A stretch of DNA of 64,000 bases, from positions 124,001 through 188,000 of the forward strand of contig NZ_JAFIQY010000007.1 in NCBI RefSeq assembly GCF_022271435.1, given 5' to 3'. Both the position numbers and the translations under genes were made by a program. Below, piece by piece: positions 37,928 to 45,603 of this stretch (position 1 is the first letter of the stretch; every line of letters begins with the position of its first letter). Source of the DNA: Streptomyces monomycini (GTDB taxonomy: Bacteria; Actinomycetota; Actinomycetes; Streptomycetales; Streptomycetaceae). The notes below the pieces were generated by a model. That model saw only the letters and a list, made by a program, of their open reading frames with translations. It was not told the DNA's origin and searched no databases.

Positions 37928-38924
37928 CCGGCAAATCGGTGACGATCCGGCCGGCCAGGAAGCGCAGCTGGTTTTCCTGGCTCAGGGTCAGCCCGAGCCG
38001 GTTGTTCGCCAGGTGAGCGCAGCGCAGCAGGATCAGCGTGGTGGCGGGGTGTGGCAGCGCTGCCAGGTCGGGGCCCTGGTTCAGCGGCGAGCGGGCCCAC
38101 TCGGAGGTGAACGTGCCGGAGTCCTCCCAGCCGCTGAGCCGGTCCCGCAGCGTGCGCAGCGACCGCAGCCAGTGCGCCTGCGGGGTCGCTCCGGCGGGTT
38201 CCGGGGCGAGCTGCCACACCCGTAGCGCGCGCTCCCGCAGGTGTTCCCGCCGGGCGAGGTAGTGCTCTTCGGTGGCGGCGGGTTCGGTGCCCTCGGCGAA
38301 GGGGATCAGCGGCTGCCCGCTGTCCACCCACTGCGCGCGCAGTTCGTCGCACAGGGCCAGTACGGCCAGCATCAGGTCCAGGGCGATCAGCGCCCGCTGC
38401 TGATCGGTCGTACCGGCCGCGATCAGCGCCAGGGCCAGTTCGCTGGACTCCTGGAAGTGTTCCTCGGTCGCGGCCATGGCCGCCCCCTGCCCGTACACCG
38501 TGTGCTCGCGCAGGTACGGCAGGAAGTCGACCGTGTTGTTGGGCCGCAGTTCCCGGTCGTGGTCCGGAAGGTCCTCCAGGGCGGCCAGTTCGCCGGCCAG
38601 CCCGGCGTACCGGGTGCGGTCCACCGTGTCGGGGGCAGGGTGGTCCCGCAGGAACGTGCCGATCGCCGTGGCAGCCCGCTGCCGTACCTCCTGGGAAGCC
38701 GCCGTACCGGTGGGCAGGAAGCGCAGCCGGACGTGCGGGCCGCCCTCCCAGTACCGCAGGAAGAAGTACCGGTGCAGCAGCCCGTCGGCGGACAGCTCCT
38801 TGACCAGCGGCCGCAGACAGCCGGTGAGCAGGGCGTCGTGGCCGGTGTCCTGGAAGACGTGGGCGCACACCCAGTCGGACGCGTCGGCGGTGCCGGGGTC
38901 CAGGGGGCGGTCAGCTGCGGCCAT
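37911..38924 (-). CDS. Split LanB C-terminal / thiopeptide-type biosynthesis protein (SpaB-C fold)
   Basis: This 337-residue protein is a stand-alone SpaB-C-type domain, with WVCAHVFQDTGHDALLTGCL at the start, the family core RYFFLRYWEGGPHVRLRFLP, and YLREHTVYGQGAAMAATEEHFQESSELAL. In thiopeptide clusters such proteins either eliminate glutamate from glutamylated Ser/Thr to make dehydroalanine, or act as the pyridine-forming [4+2] enzyme; both share this fold and cannot be separated by eye. Only one copy is present in the window. It overlaps the LanB N-terminal gene by 14 bases, with GGAGGT before ATG 38924, so the two are coupled and elimination is the simpler reading. Confidence 0.85.
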   Translation of the reverse strand: MAAADRPLDPGTADASDWVCAHVFQDTGHDALLTGCLRPLVKELSADGLLHRYFFLRYWEGGPHVRLRFLPTGTAASQEVRQRAATAIGTFLRDHPAPDTVDRTRYAGLAGELAALEDLPDHDRELRPNNTVDFLPYLREHTVYGQGAAMAATEEHFQESSELALALIAAGTTDQQRALIALDLMLAVLALCDELRAQWVDSGQPLIPFAEGTEPAATEEHYLARREHLRERALRVWQLAPEPAGATPQAHWLRSLRTLRDRLSGWEDSGTFTSEWARSPLNQGPDLAALPHPATTLILLRCAHLANNRLGLTLSQENQLRFLAGRIVTDLPALPVC

Positions 38925-41505
38925 GGTGACCGACCTCCACGAGATGTTCGGTGACGCGGGCTCCGGCGTCGCCGTAGTGCGGCGCGGCGGACGGGTCGGG
39001 CAGGGCTTCCTGGAGGAACAGCAGGTTGCCCCGCTCGGCGAGCATCCGCTCGAACAGTCCGGTCAGGAGCAGGTTCGCGAAGTCGATGTAGAGCGGTTTG
39101 CGCGACTTGAGCTGCCAGACGTTGCCGTCGGTCAGCATGGACGGGTCCAGCGCGCGCACGAAGCAGCGCTCGGGGATGCCGTGTTCACGCAGCCAGGCGG
39201 CCAGCCGCAGCAGGTACGGGCGGTCCGCCTCGCCCTTGGCGCGTACCGGTGCCTCGTCGGTGCGGAACACCCACTGGCGGCGGCTGACCGTGACCGTGCC
39301 GATCGTGATCCTGGGCTCGTGCAGCAGGCCCTGCTGCGTGGCGGGGGAGATGTCGCCGAACATCCGCCGCCCGGGGATCAGCAGTGTCGGCGTGTCGCCG
39401 AACGCCTGGATCAGCAGCCGCATCGCCGGCGGCAGCCAGAACTCCGCGATCAGGCTGGGGTGCACCGGCCGCACCTCGCGGTCGCGGGTGCGCGACCACA
39501 GCACGAGGAGGTCCAGCACCGGGTCGTGGCGCACCTCCAGGTCGCGCAGCGGGATGCGCCGCTCCGCCGGGCGCGGGCTCGCCGAACCGGGGTAGTCGAT
39601 CTCGTCGGTCATGGTCAGGTCGCGCAGGCCCACGTTGCTGCCGTAGTGGCGGCAGGTGTCCGCCAGGATCACGTCGCCGGGCGGGCCGGACGGTTCGCCC
39701 GCCATGGTGACACCGGCCTGGCCGAGCAGCCGCCGGATCCGGTCGCGGCCCCGTCCGTGCCCCGCGTTGACGGCGTTCACCACGAATCCGGCCGGGTCCT
39801 CGGGTCCGCCGGTCAGCTGGCCGTAGAACGCGACCGAGCCGGGCGGCCGCATCCACGCGGGCCAGCTGTCGGCCAGCGCGGCGAGCCGCGCGGGATCGAC
39901 GTGCACCACCCCGTCGGCGTCCGGCCGCGCGTTCAGGGCCGCGCCGGTGAGCCCGGCCCGTACCCGCAGCAGTTCCTTGATCCGGGGCAGCGGGCTGTCG
40001 GCGAGCGGCGCGTAGCCGTGCTGCGAGACGGACAGCAGGCCGGGCAACCGCGGGTCCGTGCGCATCTCTTCCTGGACGGCACGGTGGAACGCGAGGAACG
40101 ACACGCTCGCGCCGGACCCGAAGCGCGTGGTGAACAGCCGGGCCAGCGCCACCCGGCCGGGCAGCGCCGGGTCGAGCGCCGCGTAGCAGCGGCGGACGGT
40201 GTCCAGGTCGCGCAGCACCGGTTCCCAGGCCGCCCGGTCCTGAACCGGCGGCGGCCCGACGAGCAGGGCGTTCTCGATGACGTAGTTCTTGGGCGGCACG
40301 ATGACGTGCTCCGGGCCGACGAGTTCGGCGACCCGGCCCAGCGCCCGGTGGATCTCCTGGTTGCGCCGTTGGCGGGCGTCCGGGTCGGTCAGCTCCGGGT
40401 AGCCGTCCAGCAGCGCGGCCACCTCCTTGAGCCGCGCCGACACCTCGGCCAGCTCCGGACCGCCGGTCTCCACCCACGCCCGCAGCTCGGCGAGCGGGTC
40501 CGCCGCCTGCTCGGAGAACGGGGGCACGACCTCCAGCACGCCGACTTCGGTGAGCCGCGCGAGATAGCGCTCGGCCTGCTCCGGGGAGGCGCCGCTCCGC
40601 TCGGTCAGGTGGGCGGCCACCTCGTGCCGCGGGCGGGCGCCGTCGGAGACGAAGTCCAGACAGGCCTGGACCGGCGCGGACACCGGCAGCGTACGCAGCG
40701 GCTCCTCCTCGCCGGGGCCCAGGAACTCCCAGTGGCCGTCGGCCGGGTGGGCGCTCGGGTTGACCCGCAGCCGGACGGCGGGCGCCAGGGCCGGGTGATC
40801 GCGCAGCTGCCGGACGAGCTGCTGGACGAGCCACAGGTTGATCTCGACGGTGTCGCGCACCGCCGCTCCGCCCGCGTCCGGGCGCGGCCCGTCCCACCGG
40901 CCGAGGCCGCTGACGGTGAAGGTGCTGAACGGGCTGGTCTTGGCCGCCACCCGGGCGAGGTACTTGGCCAGCCGGAGCGCCAGCTTGCGGTCCGGCACGG
41001 CGCCTTCGGGACGCGCCAGCCACTTGCGCAACTGTTCGTGGAGGACCGGGCTGCCCTGGATCAGGCCGTGCCGGAACACCGGCTGCGCGGCCGCCTCGCG
41101 CAGGACGGCGTGACGGTCGGCCGCGTCCCGTGGGAGCAGGTCGTCCAGGGCGGCGGTGTCCGCGCGGTGGGCCGCCAGCAGCTCCGCCCACCGCTCGACG
41201 TCCGCCACCACCGCGGCGGGCAGAGCGGCGCGCACCTCGTCGTTCCAGCAGCGCTCACCCGGCGTCCGCTGGTTGTGCACCGCCCGGCGCAGCGCGACCA
41301 ACGCCGGCTTGACGCCGGTCTCCTGCCCGATCAACGCGTACAGCGCGTCGGAGAGTTCCGTGCCCCGGTCGGCCAGTTCCCGGGCGCCGTCGAGCAGCGC
41401 GCCGGTCCGCCGCCACACCTCGTCCGACCGCAAACCGTCCAGCACCGACACCGGCAGACCACCGATGCGTACGCCGAATGTGTCCGCGACGTGGAAGCCA
41501 CTCAT
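38911..41505 (-). CDS. Split LanB dehydratase, glutamylation subunit
   Basis: This 864-residue protein matches the N-terminal part of lantibiotic dehydratases (Lant_dehydr_N). The typical RLAKYLARVAAKTSPFSTFT and the N-terminal VADTFGVRIGGLPVSVLDGL are present, as are LRDLTMTDEIDYPG and the late NLLFLQEALPDP. In split LanB systems of thiopeptides and goadsporin this subunit uses Glu-tRNA to glutamylate serine and threonine of the precursor, and the C-terminal partner (next gene) eliminates glutamate to give dehydroamino acids. Downstream of the YcaO gene on the same strand, 112 bases away. ATG 41505 is used. Confidence 0.92.
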   Translation of the reverse strand: MSGFHVADTFGVRIGGLPVSVLDGLRSDEVWRRTGALLDGARELADRGTELSDALYALIGQETGVKPALVALRRAVHNQRTPGERCWNDEVRAALPAAVVADVERWAELLAAHRADTAALDDLLPRDAADRHAVLREAAAQPVFRHGLIQGSPVLHEQLRKWLARPEGAVPDRKLALRLAKYLARVAAKTSPFSTFTVSGLGRWDGPRPDAGGAAVRDTVEINLWLVQQLVRQLRDHPALAPAVRLRVNPSAHPADGHWEFLGPGEEEPLRTLPVSAPVQACLDFVSDGARPRHEVAAHLTERSGASPEQAERYLARLTEVGVLEVVPPFSEQAADPLAELRAWVETGGPELAEVSARLKEVAALLDGYPELTDPDARQRRNQEIHRALGRVAELVGPEHVIVPPKNYVIENALLVGPPPVQDRAAWEPVLRDLDTVRRCYAALDPALPGRVALARLFTTRFGSGASVSFLAFHRAVQEEMRTDPRLPGLLSVSQHGYAPLADSPLPRIKELLRVRAGLTGAALNARPDADGVVHVDPARLAALADSWPAWMRPPGSVAFYGQLTGGPEDPAGFVVNAVNAGHGRGRDRIRRLLGQAGVTMAGEPSGPPGDVILADTCRHYGSNVGLRDLTMTDEIDYPGSASPRPAERRIPLRDLEVRHDPVLDLLVLWSRTRDREVRPVHPSLIAEFWLPPAMRLLIQAFGDTPTLLIPGRRMFGDISPATQQGLLHEPRITIGTVTVSRRQWVFRTDEAPVRAKGEADRPYLLRLAAWLREHGIPERCFVRALDPSMLTDGNVWQLKSRKPLYIDFANLLLTGLFERMLAERGNLLFLQEALPDPSAAPHYGDAGARVTEHLVEVGHHGRS

Positions 41506-41617
41506 CGTTGTCCCTGCCTTCGCGTGCGGGTCGGTTCTGGTCGTGCGGGGAAGCGGCCCCGGCCGTACGGAGAACGGGAACCGTACGGGGGGATCGGGGA
41601 AGCGGGCGGCCGCGACG

Positions 41618-43603
41618 TCACGGGAACGGGTGCGGATGCGGGTTGACGTCGGCCGGCTCCAGCGGCCCGTCCCGGTACCCGAGCCGGGCCGGCAGGTCGT
41701 ACAGCCGGGGCAGGCCGTGGGTCCGGCTCATCCGGTGCCCGAAGGTCATCGGCAGCAGACCGGGAATGATCACTTTCGCGCAGGCGAAGCCGGCGGCGCG
41801 GTGCTCGTCGGTGGTCTGGTCGACCACGATCACGTCCAGGCCGCGGGCGGTGAAGCGCTCGACCACCTCGGCGAGGTCGTCGCGGAGGTCCGTGTGGCGC
41901 GGCCGGCAGGTGGCGCGGGCGAAGGCCTCGGCCACGGGCCGCGCCGTCTCCTCGCCGGGCAGGAAGGCGAACCGGTCGTAGGCGTCCGGGTGGCAGTACA
42001 GCAGCGCGTGGTCGCGCATCTCCCGCACCTCGTGCGGGTCGGCGACCATGCCCTCGATCCGGCGCAGCTCCTCGTGGTAGGCCGCGCGGTTCCAGCCCAG
42101 GTTGGCGGTCAGCTCCAACAGGCCGTTGAGCAGCGCCTTCTCGGGGTCGAAATGGGCGCCCGCGGCACAGATCGCGGCGGGCTCCGAGCCGTCCCCGGGG
42201 TGTACGGCCATCACCCAGGACGTGGCGATGCCGTGCTCGGGCGTGGTCGCGAACGCGGCGACGCGGTGCCCGGTGTCCTGCCGGATGCGTTCCACCAGCA
42301 GCCGGATCGCGGGATCGGCCACGGTGTCCAGGTCCACGCGCGGCACCGGCAGCCGGGCGTACCAGGTGAGCAGGAACGCGTCCCGCTCGGCCAGCTCCAG
42401 GATGCCGTGCAGCGCGGCCTCCTCCAGGCAGCCGCCGAGGGCGCAGCCGTTGGAGACCTCGTACGCCAGCGGGCGGGCCGTGTCGTTGCCGTGCCGGGTG
42501 CGGTAGTAGGCGTAGTCCTCGGGCACCAGCACGGGGCCGCCGCGGCCGAAGGAGTGCCCCCACACCCAGTTGATCTTCAGGTCGGGGGTGAACGCCGGGT
42601 AGGGGAACTCCGGGTCCGCATAGCGTTCCGGCGGGTAGAGGCCCAGGTCGGTGGGGCAGACGGCGCGGTCGGCGACCTGCTCGTAGCCCGCGTGGACCGT
42701 CGTGCGCCGGCCGCCGGGCCGGGCGCCGCCCAGCCGCTCCAACGCCTCGGCCAGCGCGGTGCGTTCGCACCCGGTGTAGTCCAGGCCGCGGCCGAAGCCC
42801 GCCTCCTGGATGCCGTCGGGCAGCCGCAGCGGCGCGGAGACCATGGGGTAGGCGTAGTCGGTCCGTACGTCGAGCTGCTGGACGATGCCGGTGTGCCCGT
42901 CCACGTAGGTCCGCAGCAGGTCGTCCCAGCCGGTGTCGAGGCTGCGTACGCGGTAGGTGTCCCGGTCGAGTTTGGGCCGCGGCGTGTCCATCAGGACCGG
43001 CGGCCCGTCGTCGGGGAGGGTGCCGCAGCGGGGGCAGCAGGGGTCGGGCAGGAACGGGTGGGAGTCGGCGGTGAGACCGGCCAGACCGATGAGGGTGATC
43101 GCGTTGCGGGTGGCGGCGCGCTCCGGGTCGTCGAGCACGGCGGCGGCTTCCGCCTCCACGAAGGCCGCGACGGTGTCGCGCGCCCAGGCGGACAGCAGCG
43201 GGGACGGCCGTTCGGCGAGCTGATCGCCGTGCCGGCGCAGCAGTTCGGCGCGCGGGCTGTCCTGCCCCAGGGCCCGCTGCCTGCGGGTACGGGCGCACTG
43301 CGCACACCCCGGCCGCCCCGGCAGTTCGAGCGGCCCGATGACGACATTGCCCAGCTCCACCCGGACGGGCAGCCACGGCAGGTCCGGGCGGCTCGTCGTG
43401 CCGGCGTCCTGCCAGCCGTCGTCCACGGTGAGCAGTCCGGCGCACCGGTCGCTGTCCTCGGCGGCCGACGGGTGCCGGCGGGAGACCGCCGCGCGGACCG
43501 CCTGGGCGAGCAGCCCCTCGCCCCGTACCGCGAGTCCGGTCGGCCGCTCCGGCACGATCCCCTCCTGCATCCTTCGCACGTCCCGTCTTCCAAGTCCCGT
43601 CAT
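41618..43603 (-). CDS. YcaO-domain azoline cyclodehydratase
   Basis: This protein of about 661 residues converts Cys/Ser/Thr of a peptide to azolines with ATP. The N-terminal half (LPWLPVRVELGNVVIGPLELPGRPGCAQCARTRRQ, with two CxxC pairs including CCPRC) is the cyclodehydratase partner-type domain found fused to YcaO. The YcaO domain runs from about GFGRGLDYTGCERTALAEALERLGG through EAALHGILELAERDAFLLTWYARLPVPRVD to the C terminus. The end PHPHPFP is the proline-rich tail needed in active TOMM cyclodehydratases. ATG 43603 is preferred because GTG 43609 abuts a 17-bp hairpin; ATG 43570 is another option. It is the first enzyme gene after the precursor. Confidence 0.92.
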   Translation of the reverse strand: MTGLGRRDVRRMQEGIVPERPTGLAVRGEGLLAQAVRAAVSRRHPSAAEDSDRCAGLLTVDDGWQDAGTTSRPDLPWLPVRVELGNVVIGPLELPGRPGCAQCARTRRQRALGQDSPRAELLRRHGDQLAERPSPLLSAWARDTVAAFVEAEAAAVLDDPERAATRNAITLIGLAGLTADSHPFLPDPCCPRCGTLPDDGPPVLMDTPRPKLDRDTYRVRSLDTGWDDLLRTYVDGHTGIVQQLDVRTDYAYPMVSAPLRLPDGIQEAGFGRGLDYTGCERTALAEALERLGGARPGGRRTTVHAGYEQVADRAVCPTDLGLYPPERYADPEFPYPAFTPDLKINWVWGHSFGRGGPVLVPEDYAYYRTRHGNDTARPLAYEVSNGCALGGCLEEAALHGILELAERDAFLLTWYARLPVPRVDLDTVADPAIRLLVERIRQDTGHRVAAFATTPEHGIATSWVMAVHPGDGSEPAAICAAGAHFDPEKALLNGLLELTANLGWNRAAYHEELRRIEGMVADPHEVREMRDHALLYCHPDAYDRFAFLPGEETARPVAEAFARATCRPRHTDLRDDLAEVVERFTARGLDVIVVDQTTDEHRAAGFACAKVIIPGLLPMTFGHRMSRTHGLPRLYDLPARLGYRDGPLEPADVNPHPHPFP

Positions 43604-43610
43604 GGGCACC

Positions 43611-43649
43611 GGGCCGTGCCCGGCGCGTGGTGCGCGCCGGGCACGGCCC
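43611..43649 (-). terminator. Perfect 17-bp hairpin between precursor and YcaO genes
   Basis: GGGCCGTGCCCGGCGCG (43611-43627) pairs perfectly with its complement at 43633-43649 around a five-base loop. It starts 15 bases after the precursor stop codon and just before the YcaO start. In RiPP operons such a structure usually acts as a leaky terminator or 3' stabiliser, so that precursor mRNA exceeds enzyme mRNA. There is no T-run. Confidence 0.85.
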
Positions 43650-43664
43650 TGCAGTGCGGCCTGA

Positions 43665-43847
43665 TCAGCAGCAGCAGCAAGAGCAGCAGCTCGCGGGCGA
43701 GCCCTTCGAGGTGCAGTTCGAAGCGCCGATCTCGACCATGGCGTGGCCGACGTTGATCGACTCCAGGGTGGAGCCGGGGGCCGTCGGGAGAATGTCGAGC
43801 TGGTCCACGCTCAGGTCATCGAGGTCCAGCACCAGGTTCGCGTCCAT
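43665..43847 (-). CDS. Thiopeptide-like / azole RiPP precursor peptide
   Basis: This 60-residue peptide starts at ATG 43847 behind the strong AAGGAGGT. The acidic leader (about residues 1-42) contains LDLDDLSVDQLDIL and ends with VGHAMVEIGA, closely recalling the GHGMPEVGA leader end of GE2270 and GE37468 thiopeptide precursors. The proposed core from Ser 43 is SNCTSKGSPASCCSCCCC: 7 Cys, 5 Ser, 1 Thr. The CCSC block matches the position in GE2270-type cores where the second pyridine-forming serine sits between azole cysteines. The four terminal cysteines are unusual. Enzymes for azole and dehydroamino acid formation surround it. The cleavage point is inferred from the homologous leader end. 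Confidence 0.9.
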   Translation of the reverse strand: MDANLVLDLDDLSVDQLDILPTAPGSTLESINVGHAMVEIGASNCTSKGSPASCCSCCCC

Positions 43848-43939
43848 GACGTGTACCTCCTTCCTCTGTGGGTGACGACTGCGGGCGGCGGTCGCCCGCT
43901 GTCCGAGCTGATTCTGTGATCCGCGGGGGCTCCGGGTCT

Positions 43940-43956
43940 CTACGGAGGCCCCGTAG
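43940..43956. promoter_or_regulatory. CTACGG-N5-CCGTAG palindrome upstream of the precursor
   Basis: CTACGG (43940-43945) and CCGTAG (43951-43956) form a 6-5-6 palindrome with centre AGGCC, about 93 bases before the precursor start. On the minus strand it is followed by AGAC and, 23 bases after CCGTAG, by CAGAAT, a possible -10. An identical arrangement lies before the ThiF-type gene. It is probably the binding site of a cluster regulator next to the -35 region. Confidence 0.8.
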
Positions 43957-43992
43957 GGTCTGCCGGGAGGTCGCGCCCTACGGTGCCTGTGG

Positions 43993-45603
43993 TCACCAGT
44001 CCAGCGGGGGCTCGTACTGGGAGGTGGCCTGCCGCCGCCCCAGCACGATCGCGAAGATCGGTACGTGCGCGTCCCCGCCGCCCAGCAACTCCCGTACGAC
44101 CCGGTCGTCGTAGCCGTTGGTGATCCGGGCCGAGAGGCCCTCGGCGGCGGCCAGCACGCTCAGGCGCTGGGCCACGATGCCGCCCTCGTGGTGCAGGACG
44201 CGGTAGCCGCGGTCCCCGAACCCGCGGGCGCCCTCGTAGCGGTCCACGGTGAGGAAGACGACCGCGTTGGCGCGGGCGGTGTTCACCGAGGGTGTGCGGT
44301 CGCACAGCATGGCCACCGTGGGCCGTCCGTCGCGCCCGGGTACGGGGACGAGCGCGGGGGACGGGTCCAGCCGGTACAGCCCGGCTGCCTGGCCGGCGGT
44401 GTTGAGGGCCAGTACGTGGCAGTCCAGCAGCGGCCGCAGCGGTGTGTCGCCGTGGTCGGAGGGCACCGGGTCCAGCGCGTACCGCAGGAGGTCCGCGAGC
44501 TGCTGCTGCGGCAACGCGGCGCGGTCCGGCAGGAACATCCGCCCGCCCGAGTCCCTGCGCCGCAGCGCGTCGCCCAACTCGACGCTTCCCGGCGGCCGGT
44601 CGTCGTCGGCGAAGAACTCCGCGGGGCCGTCGGCGGGCTGGTGGAACGGGTCCGCGGCAACCGGTGCGAAGCGCGCCTCGCCGGTCAGCCGGCTGCCGGC
44701 GTCCAGCGTGGTCAGCCGGCTCCAGAGCGCCGCGTCCTCCCGGCAGGTACGGACGTGCTCCGTCACGAGGGGCGGCAGACGGTCCGGTACGGAGGGCGGC
44801 AGGCGGCCCGGCGCCGGGCTAGCGGCCACCTCGTCCAGCGCGCCGATCTCCAGCACGGCGAACGTGGTCTCCTCCGTACCGTCCAGGCCCAGCGCCCGGT
44901 TCACCGGCTCGTCCAGGAACCGGTGGTGGACCCGGGCGTCCAGGCCGAGCGCGCCGGCCACCAGCAGGGCATTGCCGACGACCATGCCGGACTCCTGCGC
45001 GCACAGCCGGTAGGCGTAGTCGCGGTACCGGAAGGCGGTCTTGCGGAAGTACGCGGAGAGCAGCAGCAGCGCGGTCGTGTCGCGGCCCTTGCAGGCCACC
45101 GCCGCCCGCAGTTCTTCCGGGATGCCGCCGGGCCGCAGCGCGGTCAGCGCGTGGTGCAGCGGGTCGTAGTGGTAACACCCCGCCGGCACGCCCCCGGTGT
45201 CGCCGCCCAGCCACACGTACAGCTCCACCGGGTAGAAGCAGCGCGCCGAGGCCACCACCCGGTGGTACGGCCACGCGGCCTGCGGGCCCAGCTCCATCCG
45301 GCCGAGGCCGTAGGTGTGGTGCAGCAGCGCGGACAACGTGCTCCCGTCCCAGGGCCTGCGCGGCGGGCCTTCGGGATGCCGGTCCCGGAAGCCGGGGAAC
45401 GACCAGCGCGCGTCGCCGATGCGCCGGGGCGGGGCGGCCAGTACGTGGCGGGGCAGCCCGCGGTAGGTCTTGCTCGGCAGCGGATCGTCCGGCCCGCCCT
45501 CGGAACCGTGCCCCTCGGCGAACAGCTCCCGTACGCCCTCGAAGGTGTCGTACCAGAACCGCAGCCCCAGCGCTCCGGCCTCGTCGGTGGCGGCCCCGGT
45601 CAT
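43993..45603 (-). CDS. SagB-type azoline dehydrogenase with two nitroreductase-like domains
   Basis: This 536-residue protein would oxidise azolines to azoles with FMN. Two nitroreductase-like halves are visible. The first is about residues 30-270 (TLSALLHHTYGLGR, SARCFYPVELYVWL, PAGCYHYDPLHHAL, QESGMVVGNALLVAGALGLDARVH). The second is about 330-530 (VELGDALRRRDSGGRMF, LLDCHVLALNTAGQAAGLYRLDP, HHEGGIVAQRLSVLAAAEGLSA). ATG 45603 overlaps the ThiF-type stop codon (ATGA), so the two are coupled. Many SagB enzymes have only one such domain; the double form occurs in some TOMM clusters. One half may be structural only. Confidence 0.88.
   Translation of the reverse strand: MTGAATDEAGALGLRFWYDTFEGVRELFAEGHGSEGGPDDPLPSKTYRGLPRHVLAAPPRRIGDARWSFPGFRDRHPEGPPRRPWDGSTLSALLHHTYGLGRMELGPQAAWPYHRVVASARCFYPVELYVWLGGDTGGVPAGCYHYDPLHHALTALRPGGIPEELRAAVACKGRDTTALLLLSAYFRKTAFRYRDYAYRLCAQESGMVVGNALLVAGALGLDARVHHRFLDEPVNRALGLDGTEETTFAVLEIGALDEVAASPAPGRLPPSVPDRLPPLVTEHVRTCREDAALWSRLTTLDAGSRLTGEARFAPVAADPFHQPADGPAEFFADDDRPPGSVELGDALRRRDSGGRMFLPDRAALPQQQLADLLRYALDPVPSDHGDTPLRPLLDCHVLALNTAGQAAGLYRLDPSPALVPVPGRDGRPTVAMLCDRTPSVNTARANAVVFLTVDRYEGARGFGDRGYRVLHHEGGIVAQRLSVLAAAEGLSARITNGYDDRVVRELLGGGDAHVPIFAIVLGRRQATSQYEPPLDW

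Noticed and set aside
41156..43756. An 866-codon plus-strand frame across the YcaO gene.
   Set aside because: It is antisense to clearly recognisable YcaO and precursor coding regions and has no start signal or domain of its own.
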